Shown: piece after piece, positions 26,225 to 35,595 of the stretch
How the letters are laid out: each line of letters begins with the position of its first letter
How positions within the stretch are numbered: position 1 is the stretch's first letter
NCBI GenBank assembly: GCA_016721875.1
Contig: JADKHG010000007.1
Coordinates: 1 to 47,500 of the forward strand
Direction: 5' to 3'
Source of the DNA: Sphingomonadales bacterium
GTDB lineage: Bacteria > Pseudomonadota > Alphaproteobacteria > Sphingomonadales > Sphingomonadaceae
Length of the DNA: 47,500 nucleotides
Made by a program: the position numbers and the translations under genes
The notes under the pieces: model-generated
What the model was told of the DNA's origin: nothing
The model's database searches: none
The model's input: only the letters and a program-made list of their open reading frames with translations

Positions 26225-28591
26225 ATGAAAATCCAGTCATTTACGCGCGCATTTTTGATGTCGAGCATTGCCTTGAGCAGCCTGTCAGTCATGTCTGCTC
26301 CTGTGTGGGCGCAGGATGAAGCGGCGGCCGATGAAGGCGAAGGTGGCGGTGAAATCATCGTAACCGCTCGTCGTCGCGAGGAAAGCCTTCTGGATGTTCC
26401 TATTTCAGTGACGGCCTATTCCGGTGAAGCGCTCGCGCAATCGGGCGCGCTTGATATCACGGCGATTTCCGATACGACCCCCAATGTCACGCTGGAAAAT
26501 TCTCGTGCAACCAATTCAACGCTAACCGCATTCATTCGCGGCGTTGGCCAACAGGATCCGGTTGGCGGGTTTGAAGCCGGGGTCGGGATTTATCTCGACG
26601 ACGTCTATCTGAATCGCCCGCAAGCTGCGGTTCTGGACATTTACGATGTCGAACGCATCGAAGTTCTGCGCGGTCCCCAAGGCACGCTTTATGGCCGTAA
26701 CACCATTGGCGGCGCAGTCAAATATGTGACCAAGCGTTTGCCCGATGAGTTCGAACTCAAAATGCGTGCGACACTGGGCACCTATAAGCAGGCTGATGGC
26801 GTGGTAAGCGTCAGCGCGCCGCTTGGCGACATGTTCCGCGTCGGCGGTTCGGTCGCGCGCCTGAGCCGCGGCGGTTTTGGTGATAACCTCACCACCGGCA
26901 GAGAGAATTACAACAAGGATATCTGGGCCGGACGTGGCACCGTTGAATTCGGTGGCGGCGATGCTCCAGTTTTGATCCGTGTTTCGGGCGACTATACCCG
27001 CGACAAGTCCGAACCCCGCGGTGGCCACCGCCTGATCCGCAGCCTGCAGACCGGCACTGCCGTTCTTGATGATGTTTACGATACCCGTGGCGGCATTGTT
27101 ACGCCGAAACAGGATATCGAAGCTTATGGTCTGGCAATGAACATCAGTGCGAGCCTCAGCGATGCCGTGACATTGCGCAGCATCAGTGCCTGGCGCAAGG
27201 ATACCAGCTTCGCACCGATCGATTTTGACGCGCTGCCAGCAGTCGATGTCGATGTCCCGGGATATTATGCAAACGAACAGCTGAGCCAGGAATTCCAGTT
27301 GCTGTATGAAAGCGACAAGTTGAACGGCTTGGTTGGCTTCTATTATCTCGATGCCCAAGCGACGACCAATTTCGATGTATTGTTGTACACCACAGGCAAT
27401 CTTTTGTTGTTGCCGCAGTTCTCGTCCTACACCTCTGGCGTGGTGAACACGGAAACCTGGTCGGTCTTTGGTGACTTCACCTATGATTTCACTGATCAGT
27501 TCGCGATTTCCGTGGGCGGACGCTACACCTCGGATACGCGTCGTGCTGACATATTGAAGCAGCGCCGCATTCTCGGTCCCGATCCGCAACTGGGCGGTGT
27601 TGCGCCTGTAGCGCTGGTCACCGATTCAAACTTTGAAGGCAAACGCAATTTCACCAAATTCACCCCGCGTGCATCGCTTTCGTTCAAGCCCAATGACGAT
27701 CATCTGCTTTATGCGTCTTATTCGACCGGCTTCAAAGGCGGCGGCTTCGACCCGCGCGGTAATTCGACTGGTGCGCCTGACACAAACCGCGATGGTGTGA
27801 AAAGCTACGCCGAAATTTTCGACTTCCTGACCTTTGATCCCGAAACGGTGAAAAGCTATGAAATCGGATATAAGGGTTCGCTTGCCGATGGCCGCGTACG
27901 TCTTGCGGTAACTGCATTTCGCGCTGACTATAATGATGTGCAGATCCCGGGTTCGGTTGGCGTCGACAATAATGGCGACGGCATTTTCGAAACCTTTGCC
28001 GGCATCACCACAAATGCTTCGAAAGCACGGCTCCAGGGCGTTGAAATCGAAAGCTTCACCAAACTGGCGCAAGATTTCGCTGGTGACGGTTCGGCTCTAA
28101 CCTTCAATGGTACGCTGGGTTATATTGATGGCAAATATCTGCGCTTCATCAACAATCTCGGTGTCGATGTTGCCAACTTCCGCCGTATCCAGAACACGCC
28201 GAAATGGACGGCATCGGCTACACTGGCTGCCAGCATTCCGGTGGGTTCGGGCTCAATCAACGCCCAGACGACGCTGTCTTATCGCAGCAAGACCAACCAG
28301 TTTGAAACGCCGAGCCCCTATCTCGACCAGAAGGGCTATTCGCTGCTCGACGCGAGCATCGTATGGAATTCGGATGATGACCGCTTCTCGCTGGGTATCT
28401 TCGGCAAGAACCTGACTGACAAGCAGTATAAGACATCAGGCTATCAGTTCATTGCCGTCAACCCGACGACGGGTGCGCCGATCTTGACCGGTACAGGCAA
28501 TGTTACGCCTGCGCTGGGTCAGGAAGGAATTCTGACCGCATTTTACGGCAATCCGCGGCAGATTTTTGTCACCGCGGGCGTAAAGTTCTGA
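26225..28591 (+). CDS. TonB-dependent receptor, TetR-regulated
   Basis: A 788-residue intact receptor of the large alphaproteobacterial class (EIIVTARRREESLLDVPISV, then ITAISDTTPNVTLENSRATN). Signal peptide with cleavage near VWAQ. Plug features: AFIRGVGQQDPVGGFEAGVG, IYLDDVYLNRPQ and VLRGPQGTLYGRNTIGGAVK. The barrel ends with NLTDKQYKTSGYQF and IFVTAGVKF. Receptors of this class often import non-iron substrates such as plant or aromatic compounds and saccharides, so the ligand is open. Divergent TetR gene and operator upstream, terminator downstream, so it is a single-gene transcription unit. Confidence 0.9.
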   Translation: MKIQSFTRAFLMSSIALSSLSVMSAPVWAQDEAAADEGEGGGEIIVTARRREESLLDVPISVTAYSGEALAQSGALDITAISDTTPNVTLENSRATNSTLTAFIRGVGQQDPVGGFEAGVGIYLDDVYLNRPQAAVLDIYDVERIEVLRGPQGTLYGRNTIGGAVKYVTKRLPDEFELKMRATLGTYKQADGVVSVSAPLGDMFRVGGSVARLSRGGFGDNLTTGRENYNKDIWAGRGTVEFGGGDAPVLIRVSGDYTRDKSEPRGGHRLIRSLQTGTAVLDDVYDTRGGIVTPKQDIEAYGLAMNISASLSDAVTLRSISAWRKDTSFAPIDFDALPAVDVDVPGYYANEQLSQEFQLLYESDKLNGLVGFYYLDAQATTNFDVLLYTTGNLLLLPQFSSYTSGVVNTETWSVFGDFTYDFTDQFAISVGGRYTSDTRRADILKQRRILGPDPQLGGVAPVALVTDSNFEGKRNFTKFTPRASLSFKPNDDHLLYASYSTGFKGGGFDPRGNSTGAPDTNRDGVKSYAEIFDFLTFDPETVKSYEIGYKGSLADGRVRLAVTAFRADYNDVQIPGSVGVDNNGDGIFETFAGITTNASKARLQGVEIESFTKLAQDFAGDGSALTFNGTLGYIDGKYLRFINNLGVDVANFRRIQNTPKWTASATLAASIPVGSGSINAQTTLSYRSKTNQFETPSPYLDQKGYSLLDASIVWNSDDDRFSLGIFGKNLTDKQYKTSGYQFIAVNPTTGAPILTGTGNVTPALGQEGILTAFYGNPRQIFVTAGVKF

Positions 28592-28625
28592 TTTCACTTC
28601 CTACCCTCTCCCAGGAGTGAAACGG

Positions 28626-28656
28626 AAAGGCCGGGGTTTGCGCCCCGGCCTTTTTT
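28626..28656 (+). terminator. Rho-independent terminator after the TonB receptor
   Basis: Stem GGCCGGGG / CCCCGGCC (28629-28636, 28643-28650), 6-nt loop, flanked by AAA and T6. It is near-symmetric and may also end the convergent pheT transcript. Confidence 0.92.
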
Positions 28657-28684
28657 ATTGCCCGAAACGAATATCGAGGAGGCT

Positions 28685-31054
28685 TTAGCCGCGCAGGGTC
28701 GCGCCCTGTTTGGCCGCGGCAGCCACAACGCGATCGGAAATCGCTTTCAGATCCTCGTCAGTATAGCTCTTGTCGCCCGGCTGCAGCGTCACCTCTATGG
28801 CAAGACTGACCTGACCCTCTGGCACACCCTGTCCGGCAAAACGGTCGAACAGGCGGACGGCGACGATATTCTCCTTGTCGCAGCCCTTGATCGTGCGGAC
28901 GAGATCGCCTGCGGGAAGTTGCTCGGGCACGAGGAAGGCGAAGTCGCGCGTCACCGCCTGCAAGGCTGGTGGCGTGAAGGCAGGGCGCATGAAGCCCGCA
29001 CCCTTCTTGGCCGGGATCGCATCGAGGAAGATTTCGGCTGCAATGATGGTGCCGTCGAGATCGAAGGCTTTAGCAGTGGCCGGATGCAAAGTGCCGAATG
29101 CCGCGAGGACATTTTTGGGTCCCATGCGAAGCGTCGCTGACTGACCGGGGTGGTAGTGATCCCCTGCCTCGCCCATCACCATCAGACCATCAGTGGCCAC
29201 GCCTGCAGCGGCCAGCAGCGCCAGCACTTCGGCCTTGGTGTCATAGGCGTCAAACCTCGCAGCCTTGCCTGTCGCCCAAGCGCGCGGCGCCTTCTCGCCA
29301 GCCAGCACGATGCCTGCGGTCAGCCGTTCGCGGTCAGCCAGATAGCACCGCCCGATTTCGAACAGCCGCACCGACGAAGCACCGCGATCCATATTCCGCT
29401 GCACCGCCGAGAGCAGGCCGGGGAGCAGCGAGGGGCGCATGACCTTCATGTCTTCGCTGATCGGATTTTCGAGGCTCCAGATGCCGCCTCCGAAAGCGTC
29501 AGCCTCCTTCTGCGGCAGGAAGGACCAGTTGATCGCTTCATTCAGCCCGCGCGCAGCCGCCGCGCGGCGAACCTTGCGTTCGAGTGACTGTTTCGGGGTC
29601 GCGGTCGGCTTGGCAACACCGTCAGCACGCGGCAGCGGCGTCGATACCACGTTGTCGAGTCCGACAATACGGACCACTTCTTCGACCAAGTCTGCCAAAC
29701 CGTCGATGTCGCGGCGCCATGTCGGAACGGTCACTTTCCAGTCAGATGCGACTTCGAAACCCAGTGATTCCAATATCGCCTTCTGGCGGTCCGCAGGCAC
29801 ATCGATGCCGCCGAGCGCAGCGCAACGCGCTGTGTCATAAGCGACCGTCTTGCGGTCCAGTGGCAGTTGGCCAGCGCGGATGACATCGCTCGGCTCACCG
29901 CCACAGGTCTGGACAATCAGGTCGGTCAACAGCGCAAGGCCATCGTCAATGAAGGCCGGATCGACGCCCCGTTCAAACCGGCTGCGCGCGTCAGAGGTCA
30001 GCGCCAACGCCTGCCCTGTCCTGGCAATCCGTTCGGGTGTGAAATAGGCGATTTCGAGGAGGACATCACTGGTATCATCCGAACAACCCGAATGCTCACC
30101 GCCCATGATGCCGGCAATGTCGTGCACGCCGCTGTCATCAGCAATCACCGTCATTTCGGACGTAAGTATATAGTCCTTGCCGTTTAGCGCGGTGACGGTC
30201 TCTCCATCTTTCGCACGGCGGGCCACAACCGCTCCGTTTAGCTTGGCCAGATCATAAGCGTGCGCCGGACGTCCGCAGGCGAGCATCAGATAGTTGGTGC
30301 AATCGACCAGCGCTGAAATCGGGCGCTGCCCTGCAGCCTTCAATCGTGCCTGCATCCAGTCGGGAGATGGGCCGTTCTTCACGCCGCGAATGACGCGCCC
30401 GTAAAAAGCCGGGCAGCCTTCTGGATCATCAGTGCGGATCTCGGTTGGGCAAGAATAGCTACCCTCTATGGTCGGCACTTCGACCGGTTTAAACGTGCCA
30501 AGGCTAGCCGCTGCAAGATCGCGCGCGATACCCATCACGCCCATGCAATCCTGCCGGTTGGGGGTGATGGCGACGTCGATTACCGGATCACTCGCGTCTG
30601 CATATTCGGCAAAGGCCATGCCCACCGGTGCATCGGCGGGAAGCTCGATTATGCCGTCATGGTCGTCGCCCAGTTCGAGTTCAGCGACCGAGCACATCAT
30701 GCCATTCGATTCGACTCCCCGGATGGCGGTCTTTTTCAGCACCATGCCATTGGCGGGCACAGTCGCGCCCTCGACGCCGAACACGCCGACAAGTCCAGCG
30801 CGGGCATTGGGCGCACCGCAAACGACCTGCAGAGGATTGCCATCACCCGAATCGACTGTCAGCACCTGCAGCTTGTCTGCCTGCGGATGCGGAGCCGCGG
30901 TGAGCACGCGCGCAACGCGGAATCCCACCAACTTGTCCGCCGGGTTTTCAATGCCTTCAACCTCCAACCCGATGCGGTTGAGACAGTCGGCGACCTGTTC
31001 GATGGTCGCGTCGGTTTCGAGATAATATTTGAGCCAGGAGAGAGAGAATTTCAT
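28685..31054 (-). CDS. pheT: Phenylalanyl-tRNA synthetase beta subunit
   Basis: The 789-residue beta subunit of the class II alpha2-beta2 enzyme. It starts MKFSLSWLKYYLETDATIEQ, then the OB-fold EMAP-like tRNA-binding domain (KLQVLTVDSGDG, VCGAPNARAG), the B3/B4 editing domain (ALVDCTNYLMLACGRPAHAY), B5, the catalytic-like domain and the ferredoxin-fold anticodon-binding (FDX-ACB) C-terminus (FAFLVPEQLPAGDLVRTIKG). Its ATG overlaps the pheS stop (ATGA, 31051-31054), the common coupled arrangement. Normal length. Confidence 0.97.
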   Translation of the reverse strand: MKFSLSWLKYYLETDATIEQVADCLNRIGLEVEGIENPADKLVGFRVARVLTAAPHPQADKLQVLTVDSGDGNPLQVVCGAPNARAGLVGVFGVEGATVPANGMVLKKTAIRGVESNGMMCSVAELELGDDHDGIIELPADAPVGMAFAEYADASDPVIDVAITPNRQDCMGVMGIARDLAAASLGTFKPVEVPTIEGSYSCPTEIRTDDPEGCPAFYGRVIRGVKNGPSPDWMQARLKAAGQRPISALVDCTNYLMLACGRPAHAYDLAKLNGAVVARRAKDGETVTALNGKDYILTSEMTVIADDSGVHDIAGIMGGEHSGCSDDTSDVLLEIAYFTPERIARTGQALALTSDARSRFERGVDPAFIDDGLALLTDLIVQTCGGEPSDVIRAGQLPLDRKTVAYDTARCAALGGIDVPADRQKAILESLGFEVASDWKVTVPTWRRDIDGLADLVEEVVRIVGLDNVVSTPLPRADGVAKPTATPKQSLERKVRRAAAARGLNEAINWSFLPQKEADAFGGGIWSLENPISEDMKVMRPSLLPGLLSAVQRNMDRGASSVRLFEIGRCYLADRERLTAGIVLAGEKAPRAWATGKAARFDAYDTKAEVLALLAAAGVATDGLMVMGEAGDHYHPGQSATLRMGPKNVLAAFGTLHPATAKAFDLDGTIIAAEIFLDAIPAKKGAGFMRPAFTPPALQAVTRDFAFLVPEQLPAGDLVRTIKGCDKENIVAVRLFDRFAGQGVPEGQVSLAIEVTLQPGDKSYTDEDLKAISDRVVAAAAKQGATLRG

Positions 31055-32130
31055 GCGCCTACTCCCCCGCTCAATGTGGGCACGTCGAGCGCGTTGAACC
31101 CGTAATGCTGCAACCAGCGATTGTCGCCGTCGAAGAAGGCGCGCAGATCATCCATGCCATATTTGAGCATCGCCAACCGGTCGACGCCGGTGCCGAAGGC
31201 AAAGCCTTGCCAGACATCGGGGTCAAGCCCGCAGGCCTCGATGACTCTACGATGGACCATGCCGCTGCCCAGCACTTCCATCCAGCCTTCGCTACCGCCG
31301 ATCACACGTTTGCCTTTGACCACCGAATAGCCGACATCGACCTCGACCGAGGGTTCAGTGAAGGGGAAATAGCTAGGACGCAGGCGCAGCACGACATCGT
31401 CGCGTTCAAAATAGGCGCGAAGAAAAGTTTCCAGCGTCCATTTCAGGTGGCCCAAATGGATGCCTTTATCGATAACCAAACCTTCGATCTGGTGGAACAT
31501 CGGCGTGTGCGTTGCGTCGCTATCAGAACGGTAAACCCGGCCCGGTGCGATGATGCGGATCGGCGGCTCCTGACTGGTCATCGTGCGGATCTGCACCGGC
31601 GAGGTGTGCGTACGGAGAAGCATTGATCGACCCTCCGCATCCTTGTCGGGGAAATAAAAGGTATCGTGCATCGCGCGCGCGGGATGCGTTTCGGGAATGT
31701 TGAGCGCGCTGAAATTGTGCCAGTCGTCTTCAATCTCCGGTCCTTCAGCGACGGCAAAGCCCATATCAGCGAAGATTTCTGCCAGTTCGTCCATCACCTG
31801 ACTGACCGGATGCACGGTGCCGCGCGGGGCTTCGGGTGCAGGTAACGTCATATCGAGACGCTCGGTGGCCAGCCGCTGGTTGAGGATCGCGGTTTCGAGA
31901 GTGGCTTTTTTGGCGGCGATGCCATTAGTCACAGCTTCGCGCAGACCGTTTATCACTGGCCCCTGCACTTGCCGCTCTTCGGGGGACATTTGCCCCAAAG
32001 TCTTAAGCAGAGCCGAAACGCTACCCTGCTTGCCCAGCGCGTCGATACGGACGGACTCGAGCGCGTCGGGTGTGTCCGCTGTTTCGATTGCGGAGAGGAT
32101 CTGGTTTTGGAGTGTCGCTATGTCGGTCAT
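31051..32130 (-). CDS. pheS: Phenylalanyl-tRNA synthetase alpha subunit
   Basis: The about 359-residue catalytic subunit. ATG 32130 (MTDIATLQNQILSAIE) begins the helical coiled-coil N-terminus. Class II motifs are present: MHDTFYFPDKDAEGRSMLLR, then RTHTSPVQIRTM and motif 3 GFAFGTGVDRLAMLKYGMDD. The frame is open to 32169 but the extra codons lie in the hairpin at 32149-32190. It is downstream of rpmI-rplT and coupled to pheT. Confidence 0.97.
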   Translation of the reverse strand: MTDIATLQNQILSAIETADTPDALESVRIDALGKQGSVSALLKTLGQMSPEERQVQGPVINGLREAVTNGIAAKKATLETAILNQRLATERLDMTLPAPEAPRGTVHPVSQVMDELAEIFADMGFAVAEGPEIEDDWHNFSALNIPETHPARAMHDTFYFPDKDAEGRSMLLRTHTSPVQIRTMTSQEPPIRIIAPGRVYRSDSDATHTPMFHQIEGLVIDKGIHLGHLKWTLETFLRAYFERDDVVLRLRPSYFPFTEPSVEVDVGYSVVKGKRVIGGSEGWMEVLGSGMVHRRVIEACGLDPDVWQGFAFGTGVDRLAMLKYGMDDLRAFFDGDNRWLQHYGFNALDVPTLSGGVGA

Positions 32131-32148
32131 CTTGGTCCGCCTGAATAA

Positions 32149-32190
32149 GCAAATGGGCGCGAACGGCAAGTGCCGCTCACGCCCATTTGC
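32149..32190 (-). promoter_or_regulatory. Long stem-loop between rplT and pheS
   Basis: Perfect 11-bp stem GCAAATGGGCG / CGCCCATTTGC (32149-32159, 32180-32190) with an inner GGCA-TGCC mini-stem. On the transcript it is followed by TTATTC rather than a long T run, so it may attenuate or be a processing/stability element. No phenylalanine-rich leader peptide or T-box is visible. Confidence 0.6.
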
Positions 32191-32211
32191 GCATAATTCG
32201 AAGGATTAGTC

Positions 32212-32577
32212 TTATGCTGCCTTGGGCAGCGCTGCCTTCGCCTGCGCAACGATGCCGCTAAACACTGCGCCTTCGTGCATTGCAAGGTCGGCCAGAACCT
32301 TGCGGTCCAGTTCGATGCCCGCAAGCTTCAGGCCGTGCATGAACACGCCATAGGTCATGCCTTCGGCGCGGACAGCGGCGTTGATGCGCTGGATCCAGAG
32401 AGCGCGGAAATTGCGCTTGTTTACCTTGCGGTCGCGATAGGCATATTGGCCAGCCTTTTCGACGGCCTGCCGCGCGATGCGGATGGTATTTTTACGACGG
32501 CCATAATAGCCTTTGGCCTGCTCCAAGATGTTCTTGTGCTTGGCGCGGGTGGTTACACCCCTTTTGACACGTGCCAT
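32212..32577 (-). CDS. rplT: 50S ribosomal protein L20
   Basis: A 121-residue basic protein (MARVKRGVTTRAKHKNILEQ, NTIRIARQAVEKAGQYAYRD, LWIQRINAAVRAEG) that binds 23S rRNA early in 50S assembly. It lies 13 bp after rpmI. Normal length and sequence, with C-terminus PKAA. Confidence 0.98.
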   Translation of the reverse strand: MARVKRGVTTRAKHKNILEQAKGYYGRRKNTIRIARQAVEKAGQYAYRDRKVNKRNFRALWIQRINAAVRAEGMTYGVFMHGLKLAGIELDRKVLADLAMHEGAVFSGIVAQAKAALPKAA

Positions 32578-32590
32578 TTCTCAGCGCTCC

Positions 32591-32794
32591 TTATTTCAAG
32601 CCGTAGGGCGCCCAGAGGCGGACATGGCCCACATCGGCGTCGCTGAGCACATCGGTGCCGCGGTTCTGACGGATATATTTGCCGGAGTGGCTGATGACGC
32701 GGTGGCGTTTGCCGGCCACGCCGCATTTCACTTTGCCGGTCGCGGTGAATTTGAAGCGTTTCTTCACACCGCTCTTGGTCTTTAGCTTGGGCAT
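32591..32794 (-). CDS. rpmI: 50S ribosomal protein L35
   Basis: A 67-residue basic ribosomal protein (MPKLKTKSGVKKRF, GKRHRVISHSGKYIRQNRGT) of normal length. AAGGAGA precedes the ATG. The infC gene, which often precedes rpmI, is not here: an AraC-type gene lies upstream, so transcription must start in 32795-32905. Confidence 0.98.
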   Translation of the reverse strand: MPKLKTKSGVKKRFKFTATGKVKCGVAGKRHRVISHSGKYIRQNRGTDVLSDADVGHVRLWAPYGLK

Positions 32795-32905
32795 TTTGGT
32801 CTCCTTTTGGAAATCCGTATCAAGCCGACATGGCAGCCCTTTTGGCCAGCCTGCTTATTCGGAAGGCGCGCGCCTAGCGGGATTCGCTGGGGAAAGCAAG
32901 TGCGA

Positions 32906-33801
32906 TCAGCTTTTTCCGCCCGGTTTCTGCAAAGCCTGCAGCGGATCGCCCATGAATTGCATCCGTGCTTTGGAGGCGGCACCGATAATCGGATGCGGGT
33001 GCGCGCGGTATTCGCTCGGGCTCATATCGAAGAATTGCCGGAAATCGCGATTGAAATGCGCCTGATCATGATAATGCTGGTCAAGCGCCTCGGACCAGTT
33101 GCTTGCGGGATCGCGCATGATCACCGCAAGGGTGCGGACCAATCGCTGGCGTCGCAGCAGCAATTTGGGTGGAAAGCCAAACATCCGCAGCGATCGGCGC
33201 TGCAATTGGACAATGGTCCAACCCAACCGGTTCGCCAGATCGGCGACAGTTGTGATTTCAGGGTCCATCAACGCCACATGCGCAGCACGCACCTTGGCTT
33301 CTTCCTCGGTATCAATCAACGGGCGATTATCGAGAGCCTCAAGTAGCATCTGGTCAAAGATCGGCGCTATGGCATCGGGATTGCCCGCTTTTACCACCGC
33401 ATCGAAATAATCTTTGAACCTCACGGGTGTTTTGACTTGTGCGCCATCATCAAGCCTATCCGCCCAGTTTGCTGCAGATTCATCAATAAACATGCTCCAG
33501 CCAACCGGTAAAAACCTATGCTGGCGATGCGTGAATGATAGGCCGAAAACGGCCCCGCCAGACTGGTTGGCCCGACAAAGTGCAACGGCGGGATGGGATA
33601 TTCTTCCTCACCAACAAAACAGCCCATTGTATCGCCCGCCCAGCGGAAACGGATGCTGGCCCATTCGGGGTTCATCAGATCGCGGACGGGTTCGCCATCC
33701 ACACTGTCGATCTCGGTGAAATAATATGCGGAGAGATAAGGCTGCAACCGCGGGTGCGGCGCGATGAAGCGGGTGCGGCTCGATTCGCTCAATGGTTGCA
33801 C
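32906..33801 (-). CDS. AraC family transcriptional regulator (frame broken in the A5 run at 33510-33514)
   Basis: N-terminal part (33421-33801): PHPRLQPYLSAYYFTEIDSV and FRWAGDTMGCFVGEEEYPIP, a sensor domain found in AraC regulators of the DUF6597 type. C-terminal part (32906-33493): the AraC helix-turn-helix pair (TTVADLANRLGWTIVQLQRR, then YHDQAHFNRDFRQFFDMSPS). One added base in the run joins SIGF to LPVGWSMFIDESAANWADRL and gives about 298 residues. The start is a GTG at 33801, inside the end of hisN. Targets unknown; autoregulation or control of the following rpmI is not shown. Confidence 0.8.
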
Positions 33802-34568
33802 GCCAGAGCTTCGACGACATCGTCGAGCCGCGCCGGATCACCCAGCGCAATGACATGGCCTTCGGAGGCTGCGTGCAACGGTTCGCCATTCCAGTCGCAC
33901 ATCATCCCACCCGCGCCTTCGACCACGGGAACCAGTGCCGCAAAATCGTGCAATTTCAGGCCGGATTCGACGACAATGTCGATATGACCCGAGGCGAGCA
34001 GCGCATAATTGTAGCAATCACCACCGAACAGCATCCGCTTATGGGCTGTTTTTGCAGCGAGCGACATGAAATGGTCGCCGTCATGCTGGGTGAAATATTG
34101 GGGGCCGCTGGACGCTAACGCGGCCTGTGCCAGCTCTGCGCAACTCCGGGTCGAAACCGCTTTGCCGTTAAGCGTGGTTCCCTGACCGGTCACGCCCAGC
34201 CAGCGTTCGCCACTGATACACTGGTCGATCACTCCCATCACCGGCCAGCCATCGACCAGCAGTGCGACCAATGTGCCGAATATTGGCCGACCTGCCATGA
34301 AGCTGACCGTGCCATCGATCGGGTCGATGATCCAGCTGCGGCCCGATGTGCCCGACTTCTCGCCATATTCTTCGCCAATGATCGCATCGCTCGGGCATTC
34401 GGCGTCAAGGATAGCACGGATCGCGGCCTCGGCGGCTCGGTCTGCCTCGGTAACAGGCGTTGAGTCTGCCTTGGCTTCGTGATTGAAACTGGACCGGAAA
34501 AAGGGCCGGATCGCGGCACCGGCTGCATCAGCAAGGCGTTGCGCCAGTTGCAGATCGGCAGGACGCAT
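33789..34568 (-). CDS. hisN: Histidinol-phosphatase, inositol-monophosphatase family
   Basis: A 259-residue metal-dependent phosphatase of the IMPase superfamily, HisN type: metal-binding GEEYG and IIDPIDGTVSFMAGRPIFGT, and the second signature GHIDIVVESGLKLHDFAALV. It would convert histidinol phosphate to histidinol, though inositol-1-phosphatase activity cannot be excluded. ATG 34568 shares one base with the prs stop (TGATG), so it is coupled to prs; a TTG at 34571 also opens the frame. Confidence 0.85.
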   Translation of the reverse strand: MRPADLQLAQRLADAAGAAIRPFFRSSFNHEAKADSTPVTEADRAAEAAIRAILDAECPSDAIIGEEYGEKSGTSGRSWIIDPIDGTVSFMAGRPIFGTLVALLVDGWPVMGVIDQCISGERWLGVTGQGTTLNGKAVSTRSCAELAQAALASSGPQYFTQHDGDHFMSLAAKTAHKRMLFGGDCYNYALLASGHIDIVVESGLKLHDFAALVPVVEGAGGMMCDWNGEPLHAASEGHVIALGDPARLDDVVEALACNH

Positions 34569-35503
34569 CAATCAAACAGGCTCGAAACGCTGCTTTCATC
34601 GGCGATGCGTTTGATCGCTTCGCCCAGCAACGGCGCGATAGGCAATTGGCGGATTTTTTCGCTGTCGCGCGCGGCGTCGGAGGCGATGATCGAATCGGTA
34701 ATCACCAGCTTGCGCAAGCTGGAGGCGTTGACGCGGTTGACCGCCTCACCCGAAAGCACGCCGTGGGTGATATAGGCGACCACATCAGACGCGCCCGCCG
34801 CCTTCAGGGCATCGGCGGCGTTGCACAATGTCCCCGCGCTGTCGGCGATATCGTCGATCAGGATGCAGAAACGGTCCTTAACATCGCCGATGATATTCAT
34901 CACTTCGGACACGCCTGCTTTCTCGCGGCGCTTGTCGACGATGGCGAGAGGGGCGTCGTCGAGCCGTTTGGCGAGCGCGCGGGCGCGGACCACGCCGCCG
35001 ACGTCGGGCGAAACCACCGTCAGGCTTTTTTCATTGTGCCGTTCCAAAATGTCGGCAGCCATCACCGGCGCGCCGTAGAGATTATCGGTCGGGATATCGA
35101 AAAACCCCTGGATCTGTCCGGCATGGAGATCGACGGTCAGCACCCTGTCCGCCCCAGCCTCGGTGATCAAATTGGCGACCAGTTTTGCTGATATTGGCGT
35201 GCGCGGGCCGGGCTTTCGATCCTGACGCGCATAGCCGAAATAGGGCAGTACTGCGGTGATCCGCTTCGCCGATGACCGGCGCAGCGCATCAATAATGATC
35301 AGCAATTCCATCAGATTGTCGTTCGCCGGATGGCTGGTCGACTGGATGACAAACATGTCCTCGCCACGGACATTCTCATGAACCTCGACGAAAATCTCAT
35401 TGTCGGCAAAGCGGCGCACGCTGGCGTCGGTAAGTGGCAGGCCCAGATAATCGGCAATGCCTTTGGCCAGAGGAAGGTTTGAATTGCCTGTAATCAGTTT
35501 CAT
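34568..35503 (-). CDS. prs: Ribose-phosphate pyrophosphokinase
   Basis: Makes PRPP from ribose-5-phosphate and ATP for nucleotide, His, Trp and NAD synthesis. ATG 35503 gives MKLITGNSNLPLAKGIADYL; earlier codons to 35557 are dismissed. Family motifs: FVIQSTSHPANDNLMELLII, YFGYARQDRKPGPRTPISAK, VDLHAGQIQGFFDIPTDNL and the PRPP loop DDIADSAGT. About 311 residues, normal length. hisN follows with a one-base overlap. Confidence 0.96.
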   Translation of the reverse strand: MKLITGNSNLPLAKGIADYLGLPLTDASVRRFADNEIFVEVHENVRGEDMFVIQSTSHPANDNLMELLIIIDALRRSSAKRITAVLPYFGYARQDRKPGPRTPISAKLVANLITEAGADRVLTVDLHAGQIQGFFDIPTDNLYGAPVMAADILERHNEKSLTVVSPDVGGVVRARALAKRLDDAPLAIVDKRREKAGVSEVMNIIGDVKDRFCILIDDIADSAGTLCNAADALKAAGASDVVAYITHGVLSGEAVNRVNASSLRKLVITDSIIASDAARDSEKIRQLPIAPLLGEAIKRIADESSVSSLFD

Positions 35504-35595
35504 GCGCGCATCCCCGTTTGCCGTCCTTGCGGAGTCGCTGCCCCTTAGCGGCCACATGTAAAACTGACAATTGCTGAACGCGCGCTATCCACCGA

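Noticed and set aside
26522..27589. Minus-strand open frame of about 355 codons
   Set aside because: Antisense to an intact TonB receptor; no domain features.
32101..32230. T-box or phenylalanine leader upstream of pheS
   Set aside because: No T-box core and no Phe-rich short ORF; only the stem-loop remains.
32795..32905. Missing infC before rpmI as a rearrangement
   Set aside because: Alphaproteobacteria often have rpmI-rplT without adjacent infC, so it is not unusual.
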